From Glossina fuscipes (lineage: Eukaryota > Arthropoda > Insecta > Diptera > Glossinidae), in assembly GCF_014805625.2 (NCBI RefSeq), contig NW_023998416.1:31724252-31788251 (forward strand): a DNA stretch of 64,000 bases, given 5' to 3'. The notes beneath the pieces were generated by a model. It had not been told where the DNA came from and made no database searches. It saw only the letters and a program-made list of their open reading frames with translations. Of this stretch, positions 38,244 through 48,600 are shown piece by piece (the first letter of the stretch is position 1; each line of letters begins with the position of its first letter). The position numbers and the translations under genes were made by a program.

Positions 38244-40665
38244 TTAATCGTTCTTCTTTTTCTGGATGCGAAGCATTTTGTTTTCATCGGCGCACTTAGT
38301 TGTTATTGCAAGCCTCACCTCTCTAACTGTCATTGTAGTGTATTTTGTCATAAAATGTGTAACGTCCGCCACCTTCAACGGATCCAATCGATATTTCAAT
38401 GGTTTACCAATGTCTATGAAAGCTGGCGATGGTTTGCCACTGAGGTTCGCAGAAGCTAATGTATTCCGGTCAAATATTGCCATCAAAATTTTTCGCGTGA
38501 TTGCCGGAGCATTTGAATTCCACTTGATTGACATTAATTTTTCTTTCGCGATTTTTGTACCATTCGGTCCAATAACCACCATACCGTTCTCATCAGCTAC
38601 AAATGATTCTGGCAAACTTGCGAAATTTCCTGGGAAAGAATTTTCTAATCGTTTCGAATGACTTGAAAATACCTCCTTGATGGGATTTGTTTTTTTATCA
38701 CTATCGACGGACAATTCACGAGGAGGCCAATCATCCGGTACATTTTTCATTTTCTTCAGAAGGAATTTTTCAAAGTCTGTTTCGCTTATCTTTACACCTT
38801 TTGAGAGCAGTCTTCGTTCCAAGCGATTTTTTTCCTCGACTTGATTTTGGAATCGGTTTTCATTGGACTTTAAGCTTTGATAAATATGCATACTAGAAGA
38901 ATGCCAAGCTTCTAGATTTTGTAATATTGTCTCAATACGACCGATATCCATATCATCAAACTGTTTGCACAGTGTTATGTTCGCATCGCTTTCTATGGAA
39001 ACTGCCTCCCTTGTAGGCGGCTCTGTACAATTTGACAGACAATCATGATTTTCATTAATGGCGTTGGAACAATTTTTATGAACTGCTTTCAACGGAACTC
39101 TGGGGGATGTAAGAACATCACTTGCAAGAGCATTTCTTTTGGTGATAATGTGCGAATCGACATCGCGTTGTCTTTTACTGCAGGAAGGGCCATCGTGAAA
39201 AGTTTGCCTATTGGCAAAGTCTGCCTCAGTGAGCAACGCATTGCGTTTTGTTGAATTTGCAGGCTCTTCTATGAGCACTGGCTTGCTTTTAGGCAATTGT
39301 ATAAAATTTGATAGACTTTGAGAGTTTTCATTGACGGCATTGGAAGAACTTTCAGCAGTTACTTTTAAGGGCGTCCTATGGAACTTGAAGGGATCACCTA
39401 CAGTAGCATCTTCTTTTGTGGCTACATATGTATCTATATCTCGTGATCTTTTACCGCACGGAGTGGCATTGCCAAGAATTTCCTTATTGGGAGCTACGCG
39501 AACTGATAAAGACTTCCATTCTTCTTCTTTTGGCGAAAAAGCAGTTTCTTCCTTATGAGTAGCGCTTAAATGTTGCTGATGAGATTGTTTGACAGTTGTT
39601 AAATTTAACGGAGACTCATTAAAAGCCCCTGTGGGAGGTTTGTTGGGCAAAGTGGTTATCTGCGATGTTGCATCGTATGATGCAGTTTTTGCCAGCGATT
39701 GCTGAAATGTTTTGAAAGTTGTTAGATTCAGTGGAGCGTCACGAAGGCTATTGTCTTGAAGAGCATCGATAAAATTAGTTCTCTGCGGTGTTGTATCGTT
39801 TAATGAAGTAACTTGTTCTTCGGCGGTTTGTTGATATATCACTCGTAACCTCTTTTTGAAGGGCATCGCGTATGGGCGACATTCCTTTTTTGTGATCATA
39901 TCAATAGAGTTTCTTTCTTGTCGCTCTGCTGAATGTAGACTTTCCTTTATCGCACCGGATTCACGCACTTCTACATCAGGAATTTTTTTGGAAGTAGTTT
40001 CGTTTAAAGGAATCTCGTTGAAAGCTCTGTAAGAAGTTATCGCATTTGAACCGCGATTTTCAGACCCCATGGTGCGTGCGCTTGGGTTAAAACATGCGAA
40101 ATTTTTTTGCATCGAAAGGTGCCAACTCACATTGAGTGTTGTGCTGAAAGGAACGCCATTCTTCCAATTTCCATCATGTGATTGTAAGTCGTTCTCTAGC
40201 ACTGCGCTATATTGTGGTGTATTTGGTACATTTTTAGATATAAGATGTGATGCGTCCGTATGCCCATACGAATGTACACCTTGTAGCTTGTCATTGTGTG
40301 AAAGATGATTTTGAGAAATAGTGTTGCTTTTAGGATCCTTAAGTGGTGGCGTAATTTGCCCAACGATTCCATGTAGATTCAAATTCCGTGGATTTACATT
40401 TCCCGCAATAAACGGACTGCCGTTGCTCATTGCATTGCTAGTCGAAGCGGTTCCAGGCGAACTTATAGTTTGTGTCAAACGAAACTCTGGATTCATATTG
40501 TGTAGCTGGGCATTCATTCCAAATGAATTCATCATTTGCATTTGCAGAGCCGTGCCTTGAAAAGTTGCGGGCTGAAAATTAATTTTTAAATAAGTTTCTA
40601 AGCGCGTCAAGCTAATAGTTCCATTGAAATTTATTTCGAGATCCTCGGATACTTACGGCATTCAT
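38244..40665 (-). CDS. Elba1: BEN-domain DNA-binding protein (Insensitive/Elba type), 778 residues
   Basis: Exon 1 is only ATGAATGCC (40657-40665), then donor GTAAGT. Exon 2 runs from about 40571 (after TTTTCAG) to the stop TAA at 38244. An alternative uninterrupted frame starting near 40610 runs through the intron and is not the real N-terminus. Residues about 666-773 form a BEN domain: VVIGPNGTKIAKEKLMSIKW, TRKILMAIFDRNTLA, GKPSPAF, LDPLKVADVTHFMTKY and REVRLAITTKCADENKM. BEN-solo fly proteins (Insv, Elba1, Elba2) bind CCAATTGG or CCAATAAG sites and act as repressors or insulator factors. Residues about 550-625 are helical/charged. The rest is disordered, with an internal duplication of about 90 residues (units from about 375 and 467) and a PLNLTT motif repeated. 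The Drosophila relatives are, from memory, about half this length. The Elba1 choice rests on the divergent Elba3-like neighbour; insv-like is the alternative. Confidence 0.8.
38973..39458 (-). repeat. Internal tandem duplication within the BEN-protein CDS
   Basis: Two units of the protein align. Unit 1 (39183-39458) begins CGKRSRDIDTYVATK and continues RTPLKVTAESSSNAVNENSQ, LSNFIQLP. Unit 2 (38973-39182) begins CSKRQRDVDSHIITK and continues RVPLKAVHKNCSNAINENHD, LSNCTEPP. The order is the same and more than 40 percent of positions look identical by eye. It is diverged, so the duplication is not recent. Confidence 0.75.
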
Positions 40666-41195
40666 TTTTTCAACAAGCCAAAGCAATACGCCTTTTTATA
40701 TGTTTTTAATCTTAATCACGATCAGAGAGATTTATGGCTGCGACCAGAGATTGCTTAAAAAGTAGTGTTGTTTTTTTTTTTTTTGCAAATTTATTGTGTG
40801 TGAATATCTTTTCTAAAAGTAAGATTTTTGTGTCAAACTGGATTTTAGAAAAAAATCTGATTATAAATAAGTAAGCAACGCTTTGATTGATACACATTCA
40901 CAAATTACTTCACTAGTAGCTCCCTTTGAAGCTGACCAATTACTGATAATTTTCAACACTTAACTCGCTATTTATTATGTATTTTTTCGCGAAGTTCTTG
41001 TGTACACCTACTGATAAAATGAAAAGAATAAACAATATTAGGTTAACCAACTTGAAAAGGATAAGTAAGACGTTTGAATTGAATTTATTGCTTTAGTTAA
41101 GATTTCGATTTAAACTATGCTTGTTTATGTAAAGTATTTATATGAATTTCGTATTTTGCATTAGTTATCTCATTTTCGCGAATGCAATTGTTCTA

Positions 41196-41231
<36 letters not shown>

Positions 41232-42975
41232 CATAAATGTGTTAGGCATAAATTTCTTTTTCCATAGTCAACACTTTGCTACCTGGCGATTGCCGGGCTT
41301 TCGCCTTTTGTACATTGTACGTAGATCTCTTTCTTATCAATATTTTCGCTGACGGCAGACTACAATTGCACTGCTCTGATAGTGTTAAAGCAATGATTAG
41401 CCATATGAGAAGGTCAATATGTATGTAAAATATATTTATCTTTGATTTCGGTTATATTAAACTTCTTTTATTGCTGCCATCTAATTTCTTTCTTTCGATT
41501 ACTGCACCATAATTGCAATTTATGCTGCAATATACTACTTTTTCGTTTTTGTAAAATAAAGCGAATTATTTAGTTTACAATGAGTAAGAAAGAATATCGA
41601 AAGAGTTGGCGCCAATCAACCAATCGTCGTGCTTTAGTTTTAATCTAACAAAATCTAAAACGAACTGGAAACGTTACTAATCCATCTATAATATTAAATT
41701 TCTGCAAACTGTTCATAAGGTTTACATAAATCGGACACACAAAAAAATGTAATAATTTGAAGCATACTATGATTAGAATACGCTGCCATGCTTACAGGCT
41801 TGCTGAGAACTCTTATAACATAGCAATCCGTTTAATGGTCTAGTTTTCCCTATTAATTTTGCCCTGCTGACCAAATGTCATCACAAAATGCCGTTACCAA
41901 AATAATGCTTACTTTTCGTAAAAGGCGATTTTAGAAAGTGAGTCAAATAAATTGACCAATGGGGTCCAATTGTAAGGTATAGGAGATTTTTTCTTTTAAA
42001 TTTTCGATAATACCCCTTACCCTATCCAAACTTTGCATATTAAGTTATTCGAGAAATATGAAAACTAGCCAATTTTTTCTATATCACGGTTTTTCCTAAT
42101 TGCGATGCTAAACATGGCTCAACTAAACTCATTGAAATCTCTCGAAAATTACGATCTGCGGGCTTCACTAAAAAAGCTACTATCAGATGAATGAATGAAT
42201 GCGCAAGTAGCTTAGTATAATGCAAGGTAGGTCTATCTTTTGTCGTTGTGACCTTACAAACATTGGATGTACTCGACCCGTAGTGTGTACATAGGTACAG
42301 ATTTAGCGAGTATGGTGAGAACGAAATGCATGTTTTACAAAAATATATTCTTGCGTCACTCTTAAGTGACCAAGCTGTACTTACAAGTGATCAAACGCTT
42401 GTGTTGAATACATTTGCCGGTAACTACTTGTTTAACGATATCCATTACTCCTGACATTTATGTTTAACATCTGTTTTATGATAGATTTGACTAAGAATTT
42501 ATCCGGTTCGGGTACCTCGTATATACTCAAGTACTTATTATACGACCCTCTTAAGGTTTTTCCATTAAATTCATACAGCGTTCGCATTTTTAATAATTGT
42601 TACGCTTACCTAAGCGAACAGAGTGGAATTTCCATAATGTCTTCTATTGAAAAACTCGTAAAATATTCAAGCAGCTGCAAATATTTTTCATCGACATCAG
42701 TTATGAAAGTTAATTTCTGCGAATTCAATTTTAAAGTATGGCAAAGAGAAAAATCTTCAAAATAACTGAATTTTTAATACAGTTAGGTTTAGTTATAGGT
42801 TCACATTTTTTGTATACAGACTAAGAAGCCTGTGATTAAGTGAAATAACAGTTTAAACACTCTCGTTCTATACTTTGCAACGTTTGCTTTTAAGCAAAGT
42901 GAGCTTATGTAAAAAAGTTAGTTTGAAATATTTATAAATAAAAACACAAAAAAAAAAAAGAAACGGAAAGAAAAA
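40666..42975. promoter_or_regulatory. 2.3-kb divergent intergenic region between BEN and Elba3-like genes
   Basis: The two start codons face away from each other across this AT-rich interval, so both promoters and 5' UTRs must lie here. It contains a (TA)n run at 41198-41228. No ORF with a recognisable motif is present, and no exact CCAATAAG Elba site was noticed. TATA or initiator elements cannot be assigned reliably by eye in this composition. Confidence 0.4.
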
Positions 42976-43866
42976 ATGTTTTTTGATGAAACTGCTCAAG
43001 AATATTGTCGAATGTCTTGGTTTTTAATTGAAACGGACGAAGGTCTATGCCTTGGTTCCAATAAACAGCCTAACGGCAAGAGATTTCTTGTAATTATTCA
43101 TTCGATGGAATTAATTGATGACGAGTCGGACAATATGTATGTTGATCGAAAAGTTCGCTTTATGTGGAAGCAAGGAATAGTAGAAGGAAAAATCCGTTTG
43201 GCTTCCGATGAACGCGATTCTGTTGACAATGAATTGAAAATGCTGCAAGAGAATGAAGCGGGGAACGTTGTCAGTCAATCCCATAAGCCAAACAATTATA
43301 TCGTTCAATATCGTCGAGGTACTGATACTATCATATATCGGATATTACGTGAAAAGGAGAGTGTCGAGGACATGCAAAAAAGCGTTATCTTGGAAGATGA
43401 TATACCATACGTGGCAAAAATCTTGTATATGAATGAATCCCAGGAACTGCTATTACAAGAACTAAATTTGTTGAAAGATAAATGCTTTGAAGCGGTAAGT
43501 TTTTAGAAACCGAAAAAAAAATGCTCTTCGAATTAATTTGTGAAATTAAACTTTCAGACTTTCACCGAGTCTAGGGACAGTGAGAAGCTCGAAAATGATT
43601 GGCTTTTGATACAGTACAGTACCGGGCCCCTTAATCTCATCTATAAGATTATCAATTATAGTGATACTGTTTGGCAAAACGAAAATAAATTCAAGGACGT
43701 TGTAGCTTATATAACGGCAAGTGACGTGACATTCCAAGGTATCGTTTTAAGTAAATCCCAAGATTACGATGAACTGAAGAAGACATTGCAAGTTATTGAG
43801 AAAGTTGGCCTAACATCCGCCTTTCCACTCGATCCTTTTTCTGAGGCAAGTAAAGCAATGACGTAA
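42976..43866 (+). CDS. Elba3: Elba3-like adaptor candidate, 275 residues, three tandem diverged repeats
   Basis: Exon 1 is 42976-43494 (donor GTAAGT) and exon 2 is 43558-43866 (acceptor CTTTCAG); both joins are in phase 0. The protein looks like three copies of one 70-residue unit. Copy 1 has SWFLIETDEG ... VRFMWKQGIVEGKIRLASD ... ELKMLQE. Copy 2 has NYIVQYRRGTDTIIYRIL ... VAKILYMNESQELLLQELNLL. Copy 3 has DWLLIQYSTGPLNLIYKIIN ... VVAYITASDVTFQGIVLSKS ... ELKKTLQVIEK. The pattern (beta strands, a G-I/K turn, then an ELL..L helix) resembles the small N-terminal domains of some BEN-family proteins. Drosophila Elba3 is an adaptor without a known domain that links Elba1 and Elba2. The Elba3 name is inferred from the divergent pairing with a BEN gene. 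A GC-AG donor (GAG|GCAAGT at 43846) may give other C-termini. Confidence 0.6.
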
Positions 43867-43928
43867 TTGAAATAATTCTTTTTCTTAGAAGCTAAAAGCA
43901 TTTTCTCACCTTTTCAGTGTGCCAAGTC

Positions 43929-43939
43929 AATAAAATAAA
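43929..43939 (+). terminator. Poly(A) signal pair downstream of Elba3-like CDS
   Basis: Two overlapping AATAAA hexamers (43929-43934 and 43934-43939) lie about 65 bp after the stop codon. Further AATAAA words occur near 44040 and 44152, so longer 3' UTRs are possible. Confidence 0.55.
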
Positions 43940-44084
43940 ATTCTATCATTTATATACATAAATAGGGCACTACGATGATGCCTGATCCGATATATTCCAA
44001 ATAGATGATTATGAAATGAGCGGAGAAGAGACCACTAACCAATAAATACATTTATAAATGTGTTCTGATTATGATGATTACACG

Positions 44085-44143
44085 CTACTACTACTACTAC
44101 TATTACTACTACTACTACTACTATCACTACTACTGCTACTACT
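44085..44143. repeat. (CTA)n microsatellite
   Basis: About 19 CTA units with a few interruptions (TTA, TCA, TGC). It lies between the Elba3-like gene and the next gene. Confidence 0.9.
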
Positions 44144-44192
44144 TTATAAACTTTAATAAAATTATTGCATCTAATTGAATAAACTAAACCAC

Positions 44193-46450
44193 ATGAAACC
44201 ACGAAGTAAAATATAAACTATGTTTTCATTAAAATTGGGACGATATGATGGCATTATAAATAAAATTAATAAAAATACAAGTGGAATTACTAGGGAAAAG
44301 CGGGAGTAAAGGACCTATATTGACTATACACAAATAGTTTTTTAATTTCTCGGCACTCAGTTTGCTGAAAAATGTTGAAGGATGAAGTAACTAGTAGCCT
44401 ATGCTTGATAGACATTTTATTGCCAGTTATAAGAAGTTCATTTAAAGCAATCATTCTCTTTGATATTTGGAAGTTGTTTATATTTATTTACATTTTTGTT
44501 TTATTTATAGAAAGTTTTCGTCTTTTGGCGACGAGCAATCATATTCGAGAAGAGAAAGAGAAGGAAGAGAATAGCATTGACAGAGATACATGTGTTATAA
44601 ATCCTTTGTGTGGAAAAAGCTCAGATGTATTTGAGAATCACAATCTGAAAGCGACCGAGTCTTTAATAGATTTGTCACGTCTCAGTGGCGGGAGCGATCG
44701 CGACGGGCCTGCTAAAAGTGATATTGTATACGATTATCAAGGGCAAAACAGAGAAAGTCAAAACTGGCAACAGCTCGACGCAGAAGAAGGCCAACGACAA
44801 AGATCTAAGTCAACTTCGTCAGTTTCACCACTTACGCAACATGACACTCGTGAGTTGGCAAACGAAGTTAAGGGAAAACAAAGAAGGCATACCGATACGA
44901 GACGTTCAAGTCGAAAGTCTATAAAGAAAAGAGAGCCAAAAGAAACAATACTGCAAGTAATTGATTACACGATAGGCGAAGATTTTGTGGAGACTCCTAA
45001 AGCTAAAGAACCTGGCCATAAGTCAGAAATATTAAGTTTACAGCCAACAGGTTGCGATATGTTACCTGCACCAGTTTTAAGGGACAAATGTGCCCGTATC
45101 GACTATCTTGAAGAGCAGGTTTTAATGTTACGTCAAGAATTGAGTCGCATTAAAGAGGAATTTGTACCCGTGGAAGACTTACTTCGCTTTAATTCGCTAT
45201 CCGAACGTTTAAGGGAGCTGAATTCACTATTGTCCGATTTAAAGCATAATTGCAATCGTACTAGGTTTTCCGATTATCCAGATGACGAAGAAGCTTTGGA
45301 AAAGCATATACGAACAATAAATTTTGACAATCCACCTAATGAGGTCTCAACTTCTTCGCCCCCTTCGTCCCCGGAAGTAGTGAGAAAAGGAGAACCGGCT
45401 CTATTACCTTCAGCGCTTCCTACCGCTCCGGAAGAGAAAGAATGCGATTTTACAAATGTGCCTTTGGCTATGCCAAGAAATGAAAATTTTAAAATAGTCA
45501 ATGATTACCGGGTTGATCCCGAAGTCAGGAGGCAAAGGCTCGATAAGCGGGACCAAGAACGAGCACAAATTAGGTGTCAGAATCATAAACAACAACAATT
45601 TCCCGAGAATGCAGAACCCCTAGGTATGCCAGAAAGAGTGGACAGCAAATCTAAATGTCTACGTTTCGAGTGGGATACTTCCCCCATTCCACCACTTCTG
45701 GATGTGGATCAGGGTCAAAAGAAAGCCACATCTCTACCCACTTCTACCCTATATGTGCCTGAAGCTGTGCTTACAAAGCGCACCTCTGAAGTTCAAACTG
45801 ACCGACATAGGTGGGGTCCAACACGTAAGAAAACAAGCAAGTGCTCTCATCTAGACATCAGGCGTACAAGCGAATTTGAGCATCCAGATAGTAGACGCTC
45901 AAGCGATAAAGGACGTAAAAGTGAATTTGACCGTGAAATAACTTCTGAAGCTCAAACGGATCATCATAAATGGGGTCCGACACCAAAAAAAAGGACTACA
46001 TGTTCCCATCTGGATCCGAGGCGTACAACCGAATTTGATGATGACCTACTATCGCCCGCAAGAGCCTCAAACGCTTCTCGTTCGAGAGGCCGTAGCTTAA
46101 CGCAAAATAGAAACTCGGAAAATAGTCAAGAAATGTGCGCCAATATGAATTTACCTTTGCTCACATCAAATCTCCCTGAAGCCATCTATGACGTAATAGA
46201 AAACGTACAGCCTTCTAATATTGCCTTGACAATACTATTACAAATCAATAATTTGTATCACATCAATGTTTCAGTGATGCGTACTGGTCAATCGCTCGGT
46301 TGTCTTTATGCCACGGAAGAGTGCATTATCGAGGCAAATCGTCGGCATGTATTTGAAGACTTTCTTACGTTCTTTGTTGTCGACTCAATGAATACAATGG
46401 AACAAAAGAATAAAATTTTAAGTCATTCCTTTGACTATGTCAAAAATTAA
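44193..46450 (+). CDS. Coiled-coil, low-complexity protein of unknown function, about 651 residues
   Basis: The long exon is 44511-46450, after acceptor TTTTATTTATAG. An ATG exon at 44193-44205 (MKPR plus one base, donor GTAAAA) joins it in frame to give MKPRKSFRLLATSN. A start at 44372 inside the same frame would add a hydrophobic stretch (FIFIYIFVLFI) that is better read as intron and acceptor tract. In order: an S/R-rich disordered region with RRSSRKSIKKR; a coiled coil (YLEEQVLMLRQELSRIKEEF and LSERLRELNSLLSDLKHN); a P/S-rich linker; two copies of SEVQTDRHRWGPTRKK...CSHLDIRRTSEF 53 residues apart; and a non-disordered C-terminal block (NIALTILLQINNLYHINVSV, SLGCLYATEECI, HVFEDFLTFFVVD). 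The C-terminal block looks conserved but I cannot name it. By position it may correspond to a Drosophila gene beside Elba3; this is a guess. Confidence 0.7.
45782..46042 (+). repeat. 159-bp-period coding duplication (WGPT motif)
   Basis: Unit 1 from 45782 encodes TSEVQTDRHRWGPTRKKTSK and CSHLDIRRTSEF. Unit 2 from 45941 encodes TSEAQTDHHKWGPTPKKRTT and CSHLDPRRTTEF. The two are strongly similar at the protein level and lie 53 codons apart. Confidence 0.85.
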
Positions 46451-47222
46451 CAAGAGACTTTCTAGTCCAACAAGTGTGCCTGCGCACCTTTCTAAACGTT
46501 TATGTAATTGTTGCATGATTAACAGTACATTGTCTACATGTTGGGTGCTGTAAAATTGTATGTATATAATGTAGTATAAGAATGCTTATGTGAAATATGA
46601 AAGTGAGAGTGCGTTCTTCACACTCCGAGAGGGGGGTACAATAGTGCCTACAAAATATTTTGGAATAGGACTTGTAATTACACTAGAAAAGGTTTCAAAA
46701 TTTGCTGTCAAATAATTTCCATAATCAATTTTTTAAATTTCTTCAAATACACAATAATCTGACTCGTCTCTTAGGGGCACTGTAGAGAGATGGAGAGGAG
46801 GAGAGCAATAATGATGCTGATTAAGTTACTCAATCAAGAACATTCATTTGCATACGTTTATTGACGTATGTACCCAGAATATGTGTTCAAAGCTAAGTTG
46901 ATGCTTATGACATTCCCATCGATGCGTATGAGTCAATAGGGCAGTAATGTTTTAAATAGGAATACAATTATAATTCTGTATTAAGTACTCATGTGGTGAA
47001 TGGTAATTCGGTCAAATTTTCCCATAAATCAGAGCATTAGTAAATGAATTAAATTCCAAACGATATACAAGCACACGTGCAATTATATTTGCATGTATAA
47101 ACGTGCTTGCGGGTATTCATTGACTCATTCAGCCATGGCTCCAGTACATAACTGCGATGTACATTTTTCAATCTGATTCCTTTTGTTTCTACAATTTCAA
47201 CTTTTATAAATCGCGCCAACAT

Positions 47223-47300
47223 CCGACTGAATGGCCGAGTAGGCAAAGCGTCTCGACTAACCCACTCAATGGTCGTGGGTTCAAATCTCTAGTCCGACAG
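47223..47300 (+). other. tRNA-like sequence (degenerate tRNA or tRNA-derived SINE head)
   Basis: TGGCCGAGTAGG fits a pol III A box and GGGTTCAAATCTC fits a B box, at about the right spacing. The layout recalls tRNA-Ser/Leu. The acceptor arms do not pair well (GACTGAA against the TAGTCCGAC side), and no good anticodon stem is seen. A functional tRNA is unlikely; a pseudo-tRNA or SINE head fits better. Confidence 0.4.
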
Positions 47301-48139
47301 CGTTTTCCATACAGCCAATAGCATTTATATCCTAGTGCTTAGTCTTGAAACTTATTTCTCTGACTAGAAAATGTTATTAGAAATAATAATAATCATTATT
47401 ACTTATCACATCAATATGATATCAAAAAGAATTTAGTAAAAAATGTCTTGAAATAAGACTCTGTTGGTCAATTCGCCAGATGTTTTTAATCTTCTTCTTT
47501 CTGCACATTGAAGTGTAAATTTAATATTTAAATATTTGATATTTGCTTTGAGCGAATGTCTTTTTACAATGGGAGAGGAGAAAGAACGGAAAGTTGGGTT
47601 CTGTTTTGCACGCAATTCAGCGACTTTTAGAGGCGTGACGAACCAGAAATAGTATTCAAATTTTTCCTCAAACTGCTTGATAATTTTGTTTTTCCGAGTC
47701 TTCAAAATATGCAGAAATTATAAAAAAAATTAATGAAATGCACAAAGCTACGATGATTAAGATAAAATAAATAGTCAATATTTACTGCGCGTTTTCATTA
47801 GGAGATTGTCCTGACTGATCAAGCACTCGGGTTTAACTTACTAATAGAATTTATTACGTAGAATCTGTTTTTATATACCTGCAAGTCTCGACCTAATTTT
47901 CTTATCTCTTTTTAAGCTTATTTCTAAAACTAGTCAAAAGCCGCCAAAATATATGTGGTTCGATATATTGGACCAGTCGCAAGGTGTGATATTTCAGAAA
48001 CTTACGCTTTCTTGCGCTATTTGTGCGTCATCTGTGAGAAGCTTCCTTATGAACCCAGAATATGTTCAAGCTGCAATATATTTTCTAATTTTTATCGGAA
48101 ATAAAAATAAAAATAATAAAAAAAACATATAGCAAATTT

Positions 48140-48600
48140 ATATATGGCTGTGACCGAACCTTCTATACCCACGCTCTCTTCATTTTCGAAAAATTTTAAG
48201 AATTAAACTTCAGTATTTTATATTGAGTAGATAAGGATGAGTTTTCGAATTTTTGCAGAACAATGAATCGAAATTGTTGTTATTGCATCCGTTGTAGTTT
48301 GTGAGTGATGACACAAATCGATTTTTTTGCCTTTTGAAAACAGATATTTATTTCCTGTTCTATAGCGGGCGTGTCGTGTGTAGGTCCGTTTTCAAAACCA
48401 ATTTGCGCGCAAATATATCTTAAGTTTAAGTCGATATCGTGATTTTTGCAGCTTGGTTTGCCAGACACCGATAGATGGATAGGGAGACGGCTGAACGAAC
48501 ATGCCCAGAACGATTTAAAATTTGATACTCGTGAAGAATAGGTATACTTTGGAGGATATCTGAAGCTTCCGTCTGGATGTAGCAAACGTTTTAACATATT
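48140..48600. repeat. Dispersed repeat fragment
   Basis: Starts GGCTGTGACCGAACCTTCTATACCC, the family end. It later has AAGTCGATATCGTGATTTTTGC, GATAGATGGATAGGGAGACGG, GAACATGCC and GAAGCTTCCGTCTGGATGTAGC, parallel in order to the 28640 and 33480 copies. No coding capacity. Confidence 0.55.

Noticed and set aside
38266..38661. 131-codon plus-strand ORF
   Set aside because: It is antisense to the conserved BEN domain and has no motif of its own. The other plus-strand ORFs in 38.6-40.6 kb are shadows in the same way.
40572..40610. N-terminal extension MTRLETYLKINFQ of the BEN protein
   Set aside because: It begins with a non-ATG codon and its DNA ends in TTAATTTTCAG, a clear splice acceptor. 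A matching ATG exon with GTAAGT lies just upstream.
44372..44510. Membrane-like N-terminus of the coiled-coil protein
   Set aside because: The hydrophobic codons are a T-rich tract ending in an acceptor. An in-phase short exon explains the start better.
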